Positions 55,032 to 64,000 of a stretch of DNA of 64,000 nt are shown here, piece by piece. How positions within the stretch are numbered: position 1 is the first letter of the stretch; every line of letters begins with the position of its first letter. The stretch covers positions 186,001 to 250,000 of the forward strand of contig NZ_FXAW01000002.1 of the NCBI RefSeq assembly GCF_900177665.1, given 5' to 3'. The DNA is from Marivirga sericea. GTDB taxonomy: Bacteria; Bacteroidota; Bacteroidia; Cytophagales; Cyclobacteriaceae. Made by a program: the position numbers and the translations under genes. The notes beneath the pieces were generated by a model. That model saw only the letters and a program-made list of their open reading frames with translations. It was not told where the DNA came from and searched no databases.

Positions 55032-56369
55032 ATGAAATCAACTTGGTTATATAGGGAACTAGGAGAAATAATTAAAACTACATCAGGTGGTACCCCATTG
55101 AGGTCAAATTCAGATTTTTATAACGGAAATATCCCTTGGATTAAATCAGGTGAATTAAAACATAATATAATTTTCAACGCGGAGGAACATATTTCCGAAG
55201 AAGCTATTAGAAAGTCTAGCGCTAAACTTTTCCCTGCGGGCACTATACTTATTGCATTATATGGAGCAACTATCGGTAAACTTGCGATCCTCGGTATTCC
55301 TGCATCAACTAATCAAGCTGTATGTGGAATTTATAAGAATGACATTTTTGAGACAAAATTTCTCTTTAACTATCTATTCCATAAAAAACAGAAACTTATT
55401 GATCAAGGAGCAGGTGGTGCACAGCCGAATATTAGCCAGACTATCTTAAAAAAACTTTCAGTACCAGTTGTCCCCCTCCCAGAACAAAGATCAATAGTAT
55501 CTAAAATAGAACAACTTTTTAGTGAATTAGATAATGGAATAGTTAATCTAAAATCTGCTAAGGAAAAACTAGAAGTTTATAGACAGGCTGTACTGAAAAG
55601 AGCTTTTGAGGGGGAATTGACGAAGGAATGGAGATTTCAACAGGATTTGCCCAATGCTGCAGAACCTATTCCTATTTATGTAAAAAATGAAAATATCAAA
55701 AATGAACTTCCAAAAGATTGGGAATGGGTTAAATTGGGAAGTGTCTTATTGCATTCAAAAGAAAAATATAAACCGGAAACTATTCAAAAGCAATTTTATA
55801 TTGGATTAGAACACATATTAAAAGATAAAGGTGAATTAAGTAATAATGTTTGTGAAGAAGTTATAAAAACTGTTAAAAATAAATTTAAAAAAGGTCAAAT
55901 TCTATATGGTAAACTTAGGCCTTATCTTAATAAAGCGTATTTGGCAAAAGAATCTGGTGTTTGTTCTACAGATATTTTAGTGTTTGATTTATCAAAAAAC
56001 ATTTTGGGCGAATTTGCCATCAACTACATTCTTAGCAGAAGATTTGTAAATGATATGTCGGAAAATACCAGTGGAGTGAACTTACCTAGGGTTTCAACAA
56101 AATACATTAACAATTACCTTGTCCCTTTACCACACGTTTCCGAGCAAAAACAAATAGTCCAAGAAATTGAATCTCGACTTTCGGTTTCCGATAAATTAGC
56201 TGAAAGCATCAATGAAAGTTTAGAAAAATCAGAAGCTTTAAGGCAAAGTATATTGAAAAAGGCTTTTTCAGGTGAATTATTAACCGAAAAAGAATTGGAT
56301 GCATGCAAGCAAGAAGCAGATTGGGAGCCTGCTGAGAAGTTATTAGAGAGAATCAAAAAATCAAAGTAA
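55032..56369 (+). CDS. hsdS: Type I restriction specificity subunit HsdS
   Basis: 445 residues with two target-recognition domains (about 1-145, opening ELGEIIKTTSGGTPLRSNSD; about 225-370, WEWVKLGSVLLHS) each followed by a helical spacer: VPLPEQRSIVSKIEQLFSEL with YRQAVLKRAFEGEL, and VSEQKQIVQEIESRL with LRQSILKKAFSGEL. Sets the bipartite sequence recognised by HsdM and HsdR. Only a single hsdS; no inverted repeats or recombinase suggest shuffling. Confidence 0.95.
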   Translation: MKSTWLYRELGEIIKTTSGGTPLRSNSDFYNGNIPWIKSGELKHNIIFNAEEHISEEAIRKSSAKLFPAGTILIALYGATIGKLAILGIPASTNQAVCGIYKNDIFETKFLFNYLFHKKQKLIDQGAGGAQPNISQTILKKLSVPVVPLPEQRSIVSKIEQLFSELDNGIVNLKSAKEKLEVYRQAVLKRAFEGELTKEWRFQQDLPNAAEPIPIYVKNENIKNELPKDWEWVKLGSVLLHSKEKYKPETIQKQFYIGLEHILKDKGELSNNVCEEVIKTVKNKFKKGQILYGKLRPYLNKAYLAKESGVCSTDILVFDLSKNILGEFAINYILSRRFVNDMSENTSGVNLPRVSTKYINNYLVPLPHVSEQKQIVQEIESRLSVSDKLAESINESLEKSEALRQSILKKAFSGELLTEKELDACKQEADWEPAEKLLERIKKSK

Positions 56370-58181
56370 ATGAATATAATACCCAAAGACCAAACAATAC
56401 ATGGATTGCTTAATAATCCTATGGAGCAATTAATTATTCCTGCATACCAAAGAAGATATGCGTGGAGTTACAATCAAACATTTGCATTGTTTGAAGATAT
56501 TGATATGCTACAACCAAATGACGGACATCTCTTTGGAATGCTAATTTTACATACTGGATATCATCAAGGCGGAATAAATGAAATAGATGTAGTTGATGGT
56601 CAACAAAGACTAACTACTATAACTTTATTATTACATGCTTTAAAAACCAAATTTAGTGAAGTAGGCAGGGAACATATTAACCATCAAATACAAACCATGT
56701 TGTATTGTGGGAATGATTCTAGTAAGCCTAAAATTATTCTTGGAGAACTCGATAATAAGGATTTTAAAAAAATATTAAAAGGTGAGCAAGAAGGTATAAA
56801 AAATCTGAATCTAATTAATGCTTTAAATTATTTCAATGAATTAATATCAAATAGGATAAATGAAGAAGGTGAAGAATGGCTGGATAAATTTTATAATAAA
56901 TTAACGCATACTGCAAAAATAATTCGCTTAGATGTGCAGCAGGCACAAGATGCTTACAAGTTATTCGAAACTATTAATAACAGAGGATTGAGGTTATCAG
57001 CAACCGACATACTCAAAAATTTTATACTAGGCCATGCCGCTAAAATAGGTAAGCAAAAACTTGAAGAGGTGAAAGAACAATGGAGTTCTTTAATTACTAC
57101 CTTAGACGGTATTCCTACTGATGATTTTTTCCGACAATATATAAGTAGTATCTATACTAGGCGAGTTACAAAATCAAAACTGATTGAATACTTTAAAGAG
57201 GACTACTTGAATAAAGTAGATAATGTGGATTTGATTGGAGAATATGCATATTATTCAGATTATTATAATGGTGCCGAGGAGTCAAATGACCCGGAAGATG
57301 AAGTGGAAGAAGCCCCTGAAGATCAGCCAAAAAGCAAAAAAGTCAAAAATAGCCATTCTAGAATCGATATAACAAACTACATACAGCAAATTTTGAGTTG
57401 TGCAGAGGTATATTCAAATATCTGGAACAAGACTTTTGATGAAGAGAAATTAAATAAAAAACTTAGAGACTTAAGTGATATTAAATCATTTCCAACTTAT
57501 ATCTTCCTAATGCACTTTTTACAAAGAGGTAAAACGCTTAATGAAAAGCTAGAAGTATTGGATATGATTAGTGCCTTAATGTTAAGAAGGCATGTTTGCG
57601 CAAGAAGAACCAGCGAAAATGATATTATATTTTCAAGAGTTCTACGTATTGAGGATGATGAAAACTTTATTGATAATTTTAAGGAAGAATTAATACTTGA
57701 TTATCCTAATGATGAAGAATTCGAGGACAGATTCCCAAATCACGAATTGAAGTCTAGTCTGCATAATAGAGCAAAATATATATTAAGGGAAATTGAATAT
57801 ACGCTAACTGGTGGTACAGGAGAAATTACTATAAATGCGGGAAATGATGTACATCTTGAACATATAATTCCACAAAAGATAAAGTCCCAAAAATCAAAAG
57901 AGGAATTTGGAGATTGGGAAAGTTATTTAGGTGAAAAATCACTCACTAAACATCCTAGATATGTAAACCGAATTGGAAATATGACTTTGATAGCGGGTGA
58001 TCTTAATATCTCTGTTTCCAACAATCCATTTGTGAGTAAAAGAAAGGCATATAATAAATCAAACATTAAATTGACGAAAGAGATTGGAGAAAATTATACA
58101 GGCTTCAAATTCAAAGATATTGAAGAAAGAGGAAAGGAATTAGCAAAAACTGCACTTGAAATCTGGAGAATTGAAGGTTAA
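56370..58181 (+). CDS. DUF262/DUF1524 GmrSD-type modification-dependent nuclease
   Basis: 603 residues, a fusion of both GmrSD parts. DUF262 motifs: IPAYQRRYAWSYNQ (23-36) and VVDGQQRLTT (DGQQR 76-80), a ParB-like NTP-using core. C-terminal HNH: HLEHIIPQK (HLEH 495-498) with NRIGNMTLI. Such enzymes cut DNA with modified (glucosylated hydroxymethyl) cytosine. Begins at the base directly after the hsdS stop. It would complement a type I system that modified phage DNA escapes. Confidence 0.92.
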   Translation: MNIIPKDQTIHGLLNNPMEQLIIPAYQRRYAWSYNQTFALFEDIDMLQPNDGHLFGMLILHTGYHQGGINEIDVVDGQQRLTTITLLLHALKTKFSEVGREHINHQIQTMLYCGNDSSKPKIILGELDNKDFKKILKGEQEGIKNLNLINALNYFNELISNRINEEGEEWLDKFYNKLTHTAKIIRLDVQQAQDAYKLFETINNRGLRLSATDILKNFILGHAAKIGKQKLEEVKEQWSSLITTLDGIPTDDFFRQYISSIYTRRVTKSKLIEYFKEDYLNKVDNVDLIGEYAYYSDYYNGAEESNDPEDEVEEAPEDQPKSKKVKNSHSRIDITNYIQQILSCAEVYSNIWNKTFDEEKLNKKLRDLSDIKSFPTYIFLMHFLQRGKTLNEKLEVLDMISALMLRRHVCARRTSENDIIFSRVLRIEDDENFIDNFKEELILDYPNDEEFEDRFPNHELKSSLHNRAKYILREIEYTLTGGTGEITINAGNDVHLEHIIPQKIKSQKSKEEFGDWESYLGEKSLTKHPRYVNRIGNMTLIAGDLNISVSNNPFVSKRKAYNKSNIKLTKEIGENYTGFKFKDIEERGKELAKTALEIWRIEG

Positions 58182-58199
58182 ATAAATTTAATATTACAA

Positions 58200-58520
58200 A
58201 TGAATAATTTAAATATTCATAAATATGAAGATATCTGGAAGCCCTTAATACCAAATATCATCGAATCTGTCAGAGAAGGAAAATCTCTAGAGTTAAATAT
58301 GAATAACAAAGATTTTAAGGCTGTTGGGAAAAGGAAGAATTATAGTTTTCGACTGGAAATTGAAAATAATACTGTTAAAAATAATATTGATGGAAGTGCT
58401 GTAGCTAGAGATTTAGCCAGAATATTAACTAGTAATTCTAATTTTTTACAAGCTTTAAATAAAAGAACCGTACTTCTGCGACTAGATAAAAACTTTACTT
58501 TTAAAATGGAAATCATTTAA
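58200..58520 (+). CDS. Small unknown protein in defence operon
   Basis: 106 residues, basic overall, no signal or TM. Segments NYSFRLEIENNTVKNNIDGS and RTVLLRLDKNFTFKMEII suggest beta strands around a helix. Lies 18 nt after the DUF262 gene and 2 nt before hsdM. No family recognised; could be a cofactor or inhibitor for the adjacent nuclease. The frame is well embedded in the operon, so it is probably expressed. Confidence 0.6.
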   Translation: MNNLNIHKYEDIWKPLIPNIIESVREGKSLELNMNNKDFKAVGKRKNYSFRLEIENNTVKNNIDGSAVARDLARILTSNSNFLQALNKRTVLLRLDKNFTFKMEII

Positions 58521-58522
58521 TC

Positions 58523-60037
58523 ATGACCGAATCATCCCTAATATCAAAAGTCTGGAATTTTGCCAATGTATTGCGTGATGATGGCGTAGGCTATGGTGAT
58601 TATTTAGAGCAAATCACCTATCTGCTTTTTCTTAAAATGGCAGATGAGCTCACTCGCCCGCCTTATAATAAAAAGATGGATTTTCCTCGAATTAAGGATT
58701 TGGAGGGCAATGAAATTGAAGATGGTGATTTTTGCAATTGGGAAACATTAAGTAAAAAACGTGGTGCAGAGTTGGAAGCTTATTATAGCCAAATGCTGCG
58801 ATCTTTAGGCACAGAAAAAGGAATTTTAGGTCAAATCTTCACTAAATCTCAAAATAAAATTCAAGATCCTTCTAAATTGCTCAGGGTAATTGATATGATT
58901 GGCAAAGAGCAATGGACTATGGTGGGTGCTGATGTAAAAGGAGATATTTACGAAGGTTTATTAGAGAAAAATGCTTCGGATACCAAAAGTGGAGCCGGTC
59001 AATATTTTACACCTCGTTCCTTAATTCAAGCTATGGTGGCTTGTGTGGCACCAGAGCCGATGAAAAGCATACATGACCCAAGCTGTGGCACGGGCGGGTT
59101 TTTCTTGGCAGCTTATGATTATATTATCAAAAACCATGAGCTAAATAAAGAGCAAAAAGCTTTTCTGAAGAACAATACCTTTTCTGGTAATGAAATAGTA
59201 GCCGGTACTCGTAGGCTTTGCTTGATGAATATGTTCTTGCATAACATAGGTGAAATAGATGGAGATACTTTCATCTCACCTAATGATGCATTAATTGCTG
59301 ATGAAGGAAATCGTGTGGATTACGTCTTAGCCAACCCACCTTTTGGTAAGAAAAGCAGCATGACGATCACCAATGAAGAAGGTGAGCAGGAAAAGCAAGA
59401 ACTAAGCTATAACAGGCAAGATTTCTGGGCTACCTCAAGCAATAAGCAGTTAAATTTTCTGCAGCATATCCGATCTTTATTAAAGATAAATGGAGAAGCA
59501 GCAGTTGTTTTGCCTGATAATGTCCTTTTCGAAGGAGGATCAGGAGAAACGGTTAGGAAAGAGTTGATGAAAACCACGGAGCTCCATACCATTTTAAGGT
59601 TGCCAACTGGTATTTTCTATGCCCATGGTGTAAAAGCCAATGTTCTGTTCTTTGATAACAAGCCAGCATCCAAAGAAGCCTGGACACAAGATGTCTGGAT
59701 ATATGATTACAGAACCAATGTCCATCATACCTTGAAGAAGAACACCATGAAGTTGGAGGACTTGAAAGACTTCATCAAGTGTTACAATCCATCCAATCGG
59801 AATGATAGGAAAGAAACTTGGTCAGAAGAAACTCCTGATGGCAGATGGAGAAAATATTCCTATGATGAAATCATTGCCCGAGACAAGACCAACCTAGATA
59901 TCTTCTGGCTAAAAGACAAAAGCCTGGCAGACCTTGACAACCTCCCAGACCCTGATGTTTTAGCAAGCGAAATTATTGAGAATATTGAAGCTGGATTGGA
60001 GAGTTTTAGAGTGATACAAAAGGAATTGGATAGGTGA
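58523..60037 (+). CDS. hsdM: Type I DNA methyltransferase HsdM
   Basis: 504 residues. N-terminal HsdM helical domain; GAGQYFTPRSL (158-167), SAM motif I DPSCGTGGF (185-193), catalytic NPPFG (271-275). An N6-adenine methyltransferase that works with HsdS to protect self DNA. Separated from hsdR and hsdS by four and two genes respectively, an unusual order. Confidence 0.96.
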   Translation: MTESSLISKVWNFANVLRDDGVGYGDYLEQITYLLFLKMADELTRPPYNKKMDFPRIKDLEGNEIEDGDFCNWETLSKKRGAELEAYYSQMLRSLGTEKGILGQIFTKSQNKIQDPSKLLRVIDMIGKEQWTMVGADVKGDIYEGLLEKNASDTKSGAGQYFTPRSLIQAMVACVAPEPMKSIHDPSCGTGGFFLAAYDYIIKNHELNKEQKAFLKNNTFSGNEIVAGTRRLCLMNMFLHNIGEIDGDTFISPNDALIADEGNRVDYVLANPPFGKKSSMTITNEEGEQEKQELSYNRQDFWATSSNKQLNFLQHIRSLLKINGEAAVVLPDNVLFEGGSGETVRKELMKTTELHTILRLPTGIFYAHGVKANVLFFDNKPASKEAWTQDVWIYDYRTNVHHTLKKNTMKLEDLKDFIKCYNPSNRNDRKETWSEETPDGRWRKYSYDEIIARDKTNLDIFWLKDKSLADLDNLPDPDVLASEIIENIEAGLESFRVIQKELDR

Positions 60038-60080
60038 TGCTATTTATCTTCTATAATTTAATAAACTGATAAATACTAAA

Positions 60081-63000
60081 TTGAGCATTAATTGGAATAA
60101 CATACGAGCGATTGAAGGGCAAAGAGAAGGCTTTGAGGAACTAATATGCCAATTGGCAGGTCAAGAAAAAATAAATGACCAGATGAAGTTCTTCAGAATT
60201 GGAAAACCAGATGCAGGAAAGGAATGTTACTGGGAATTAAACAATGGGAATATCCACTGCTGGCAAGCAAAGTATTTTACTAATAGCTTATCTGATAGTC
60301 AGTGGACACAAATAGATAAGTCAGTTAGAACAGCTATAGATCACCACCCAACTTTAATAAAATATTATGTAGCCATCCCAGTTGACCGTCCAGACGGGAA
60401 AAGCCGTGGGAAATCAATGCTCCAAAAATGGAAGGATCACGTTACCCTATGGAAAAAATACGCTTCCTCAAAAAAGATGGAAGTTAACTTTGAATATTGG
60501 GGAAAACATGAATTAGAAACTCGACTTAGAAAGCCCGAAAATGAAGGTTTGATTTATTATTTTTTTAATGAACGAGAATTATCGGATAGTTGGTTTGACT
60601 TAAAAAATCAGGAAAGTATCGATGCCCTAGGTGGCAGATACACACCGGAAATAAATTTCAGTTTACCATTTTTGAATTTCCATAATGGCTTTACCAGAGA
60701 CCAAAAGTTCACTTTTCAAATCAATGGTTATTATGAGACAATTCTGGAAAAACATAGAAGAATACACTTAAGAAGCAAAAAAGAGGATCTTGAAAAAGAA
60801 ATTACTCTAATAGATTCTGCTGTTAGTACTTTTAGAAATGTCTATGAAAGAACTTCATTTTCTGGGATAAGTAATATTCCTTATGAAGATCTTAAAATCG
60901 AACTAGACAATATCAAAGAATTAGTTTATGAAATATCGGAAAAGCTTTATGGTTGGCAAAAAGAGGTTGAGGATGATAAGGAAAGAAAAGGAGAGAAAAT
61001 CGATTACAATGCTCGTGCTTTCAGTGGTGAACTTCACGAATTACACAAACTATCAATAGCACTAGATGACTTTCATGATTTTTTGGGTTCGGAAGTATGT
61101 ATACTTGCAAATAAACCTTTTTTAGTATTAGTTGGTCCAGCTGGTATCGGAAAATCGCATGCCCTAGCTGATATAGTCACGGAGAGACAAAGAAATAGTA
61201 TGACAAGTCTCTTCCTTCTAGGCGAAAACTTTTCAACAAATGAAATGCCTTGGACGCAAATTTTAAGAAATCAATTGCGTTTTGTAGGTAATGAAGATGC
61301 TTTTTTAGGTGCAGTGAATGCGAAAGCCGAAAGTCAGCAAAGTAGAATCTTATTCATTATTGATGCTCTTAACGAAGGAAATGGTAGATACATCTGGCCA
61401 AAGAAACTCAAATCATTCATTCGAACTTTTGAAAAATATCCATGGCTTGGACTTATAGTTAGTATTCGGGATTCATTTGAAGATTTAGTAGCTCCAGAAA
61501 AAGACCTTGATTCAGTTGCCACTCGTTTATACCATCCAGGTTTTGAAAGTCTTGAATATGAAGCTTCAATACACTTTTTCAAACATTTTCAAATCACTCC
61601 ACCTGGCTCCCCCTTACTTCGGCCCGAATTCCAGAACCCTCTTTTCTTAAAGCTTTTTTGTGAAGGATTATACAGAAAAGGTTTAAATCAAATACCTGAC
61701 GGATATCAGGGTATTACTGCAATTATAGATAATTACATTGAAGGTGTTGAAGAAAAATTAGCTCAACCAGATCAATTACACTATGATATTAAATTAAAAT
61801 TACTTCAAAAAGCAATCAAAGAGATTTTGCTGAGGATGATTGAAGAAGAAAATGACCATATATCATACCTTATTGGAGACGAAATAGTAAGCAAAGTTTT
61901 TGAAGGCAAATGTAGTAGTATTGATAAACAATATCTAAAATGCTTGATTTCTGAGGGTATAATCAATGAAGATTTGTACTGGAAAAATCAACATCATTAT
62001 GAGGGGATTCACTTTGCTTATCAACGATTCCAAGATCATCTCATTATTTCAGCATTATTAGATAAATATTTTGATAGTAATTATCCCGAAAAATCATTTG
62101 AATCCGGACCTTTAAGAGCATTACTCAAAGATGAAAATGAAGTGATTTTTAACCGACATTTTCTTGAAGCTCTTTCAATCCAGATACCTGAACGTATAAA
62201 TAAGGAACTATATGAGGTGGTACCAGATTTAGCTTATTATAATGCAACAGCTATTGCTTTTATTAATAGTTTGATCTGGAGACGAAAAGATACTATTGGC
62301 GATAATTCTTTAAAATATGTCAATGAAGTCATTGTAAAAAATGAAACCCTATTTCATAGATTTTTGGATATGTCGATTTCCATGGCATTAAAACCAGATT
62401 TTTATTTCAATGCCGATAGACTTCATCATAATCTATATAATAAATCATTGGCTGAACGAGATGCATTTTGGACAACTTGGCTACAAAATAAATATGGAGA
62501 GAATTCTAGTCATAATTCAGTGAAGCGATTAATCGACTGGGCATGGAGCGAATATCCTAAAGAAGAAATCGATGAAGAATCCATAAGGTTAGCAGCAATT
62601 ATGCTAGCTTGGTTTCTTTCTAGTTCAAATAGATATTTAAGAGATGCTTCTACTAAAGCATTGGTTAGTCTTTTGCAAAATAGAATCTCCGTATTACAAA
62701 AAGTATTGCAACAATTCGAGAATATAAATGATCCATACATCTACGAAAGATTGTATGCTGTGGCATACGGATGTACTTTAGGAACTAAGAATCATCATTC
62801 TATAATTTCACTTAGCAAGTATATTTATAAAATTGTATTTGATGAGAAATATGTCTATCCACATATTTTGCTTCGTGACTATGCTAGAGGTGTGATTGAA
62901 TATGCAATTAGCCTTAATTTAAAACTTTCTATAAATATTAATAAAATTCGTCCGCCATATAAAAGTAAGTTACCCAGTAATTTACCAACTATTGAAGAAA

Positions 63001-64000
63001 TAGATTCTAAGTACAAACCAGAAGACAATGATGGCATCTATGGGGGAATTAAATGGGGTGCCACAGCAATCCTGCACTCCATGACGACTGAATATGGCCG
63101 AGGGGGAGGATATGGTGATTTCGGAAGATATGTCTTTCAATCTGCATTGAGCAACTGGGATGTCAATTATGATGCTTTAAGTAATTATGCAATTCAGAGG
63201 ATATTTGAACTAGGCTATGATCCAGAAATTTTTACCAATTTTGATCTACAACAAGGATCTGGTAGAAGTAGTGGAAACTTGGAGCGAATTGGTAAGAAAT
63301 ATCAGTGGTTAGCTTTTTATGAAATTCTTGCCGTAGTTTCCGACAATTGCAATTTGATTGACGAAAGTAGCAATCCATGGAGTAAAAACAAACAGTTTTC
63401 TGAATATGAAGGTCCGTGGAATCCTTATGTACGAGACATTGATCCTACTATATTACTTAAGTCAATAAGTAGCAATAATTATATTAATAAAATAGAAAAA
63501 GAGCCTTGGTGGGTAAACCAAAATTATAAAAGCTGGGAAGGTGATTTTGAATCTTGGAAGAAAAAATCTAGTGACTTTCCGGAGATAATTGACTTATTAA
63601 CGGTAAAAGATTCGAATGAGGTTGAATGGATAAATCTCGCTGAGACTATAGAATGGGAGGAACCAAAAAAAGTAGGTGAAGATAAATTTAGTGCAAAAGG
63701 TAAAAGAATTTGGTACGATATTGGAAGTTGGTTGGTGACTAAAAAAGAACTTTCAAAAATACTTAGAGAAAAAGAAGCTGAAAATAGCTGGAAATATTGG
63801 TTCCCTTCTGTTCCGACTCGCTATCAGGTGTTTAGTAGAGAGTTCTATTGGTCACCTGCTTCAATCTTCTTCCAAGCCAATCAATATGCAGGTGGTGATT
63901 CTATGCCTAGGCAATTAGAGAATAGAAAATCTGGAAAAATTATAGCAGAAGCTTTTCATACCGCATTAAACTTTCATTGGGAAGAGGAATATGATTGCTC
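60081..64000 (+). CDS. Avs-like STAND NTPase with N-terminal restriction-endonuclease-like domain, partial at right edge
   Basis: I read this frame by hand: after TAA at 60054-60056 it stays open from TTG 60081 to the right edge (1306 codons). The TTG start is preferred since family-like residues (WNNIRAIEGQREGFEEL) precede the first in-frame ATG at 60183. Nuclease-like domain about 1-135: PD44, E48 and QAK (62-64), a PD-(D/E)xK pattern. STAND ATPase: Walker A GPAGIGKS (352-359), Walker B ILFIIDALNEG (D428). Then more than 850 residues, probably helical repeats for target sensing. This architecture is that of Avs antiphage sensors; subtype not decidable. Begins 44 nt after hsdM. Confidence 0.82.
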   Translation, partial: MSINWNNIRAIEGQREGFEELICQLAGQEKINDQMKFFRIGKPDAGKECYWELNNGNIHCWQAKYFTNSLSDSQWTQIDKSVRTAIDHHPTLIKYYVAIPVDRPDGKSRGKSMLQKWKDHVTLWKKYASSKKMEVNFEYWGKHELETRLRKPENEGLIYYFFNERELSDSWFDLKNQESIDALGGRYTPEINFSLPFLNFHNGFTRDQKFTFQINGYYETILEKHRRIHLRSKKEDLEKEITLIDSAVSTFRNVYERTSFSGISNIPYEDLKIELDNIKELVYEISEKLYGWQKEVEDDKERKGEKIDYNARAFSGELHELHKLSIALDDFHDFLGSEVCILANKPFLVLVGPAGIGKSHALADIVTERQRNSMTSLFLLGENFSTNEMPWTQILRNQLRFVGNEDAFLGAVNAKAESQQSRILFIIDALNEGNGRYIWPKKLKSFIRTFEKYPWLGLIVSIRDSFEDLVAPEKDLDSVATRLYHPGFESLEYEASIHFFKHFQITPPGSPLLRPEFQNPLFLKLFCEGLYRKGLNQIPDGYQGITAIIDNYIEGVEEKLAQPDQLHYDIKLKLLQKAIKEILLRMIEEENDHISYLIGDEIVSKVFEGKCSSIDKQYLKCLISEGIINEDLYWKNQHHYEGIHFAYQRFQDHLIISALLDKYFDSNYPEKSFESGPLRALLKDENEVIFNRHFLEALSIQIPERINKELYEVVPDLAYYNATAIAFINSLIWRRKDTIGDNSLKYVNEVIVKNETLFHRFLDMSISMALKPDFYFNADRLHHNLYNKSLAERDAFWTTWLQNKYGENSSHNSVKRLIDWAWSEYPKEEIDEESIRLAAIMLAWFLSSSNRYLRDASTKALVSLLQNRISVLQKVLQQFENINDPYIYERLYAVAYGCTLGTKNHHSIISLSKYIYKIVFDEKYVYPHILLRDYARGVIEYAISLNLKLSININKIRPPYKSKLPSNLPTIEEIDSKYKPEDNDGIYGGIKWGATAILHSMTTEYGRGGGYGDFGRYVFQSALSNWDVNYDALSNYAIQRIFELGYDPEIFTNFDLQQGSGRSSGNLERIGKKYQWLAFYEILAVVSDNCNLIDESSNPWSKNKQFSEYEGPWNPYVRDIDPTILLKSISSNNYINKIEKEPWWVNQNYKSWEGDFESWKKKSSDFPEIIDLLTVKDSNEVEWINLAETIEWEEPKKVGEDKFSAKGKRIWYDIGSWLVTKKELSKILREKEAENSWKYWFPSVPTRYQVFSREFYWSPASIFFQANQYAGGDSMPRQLENRKSGKIIAEAFHTALNFHWEEEYDC

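Larger units (their letters stand above)
41701..64000. mobile_element. Tn7-like transposon with TnsABCDE and defence cargo (right part beyond window)
   Basis: Starts at TGGGGTTC (41701-41708), which occupies the place of Tn7's 8-bp tip, followed at once by TnsB-type repeats. The tns genes face away from glmS, as in Tn7, where the tns-proximal right end adjoins glmS. The cargo (49957-64000+) is a single-direction defence operon. The far end is not in the window, so size is at least 22.3 kb. The exact tip is inferred by alignment with the Tn7 end from memory. Confidence 0.88.

Noticed and set aside
55032-56369. Phase-variable hsdS locus
   Set aside because: A single intact hsdS with no partial copies, inverted repeats or recombinase gene nearby.
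60037-60069. ATG overlapping the hsdM stop
   Set aside because: It gives only 10 codons before TGA, in a different frame from the Avs-like gene.
60183-60185. First in-frame ATG as start of the Avs-like gene
   Set aside because: It would remove 34 residues with family-like sequence; the TTG at 60081 fits better.
41701-64000. CRISPR-associated Tn7-like element (CAST)
   Set aside because: No cas genes or repeat array in the visible part, and a normal TnsD with insertion at attTn7.

Overview
This window looks like chromosomal DNA of a marine-type Bacteroidota, probably a member of the Cytophagales close to Marivirga (the genus is a guess). The evidence is low GC, few Shine-Dalgarno sites, Bacteroidota -7 boxes (TAnnTTTG) ahead of several genes, a fused SecDF, a DUF4270 lipoprotein, a bacterial GGGP-synthase (PcrB) homologue, short acidic lipoprotein signals, and the linkage panC / panD / glycogen-synthase-like / DUF4270 / glmS.

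Bases 1-41674 are host backbone: a truncated outer-membrane barrel gene with its TetR regulator; a GntP-type permease divergent from a glycerate kinase, which converges on an AraC regulator; a sensor kinase; a small exported protein directly upstream of secDF (a candidate secretion monitor); MFS and YfcC-type transporters; a YafY/GyrI-like/DUF1801 operon; a penicillin-acylase-family lipoprotein and a beta-lactamase-family hydrolase; an orphan Imm63-like gene; a collagen-like lipoprotein; a HisA homologue that has lost a catalytic Asp; a SprT-like protein; a murQ/sugar-kinase recycling pair; a holin-like/PcrB cluster; an acyl-CoA dehydrogenase; and a run of biosynthetic genes ending in glmS.

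Immediately after glmS, at about base 41701, a Tn7-like transposon begins and runs past the right edge of the window. The insertion lies 26 bases past the glmS stop, the classical attTn7 position. The end carries three TnsB-type repeats at 20-base spacing and three more further in. A complete tnsA-tnsB-tnsC-tnsD-tnsE operon follows, with recognisable catalytic and zinc-binding residues in A to D. TnsE is notable because it is mainly known from gammaproteobacterial Tn7.

The cargo visible to base 64000 is one tightly packed, same-strand defence operon. It holds type I restriction hsdR, a YejK/NdpA-family nucleoid-associated protein translationally coupled to a four-helix membrane protein of unknown function, hsdS, a fused DUF262/HNH (GmrSD-type) gene, a 106-residue unknown, hsdM, and a giant gene starting at TTG 60081 that stays open to the window edge. 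This last gene encodes a PD-(D/E)xK-like nuclease domain plus a STAND NTPase (Avs-like). The YejK/membrane-protein pair lodged inside the hsd operon is the best candidate for an undescribed system.

No rRNA, tRNA or CRISPR array was seen.
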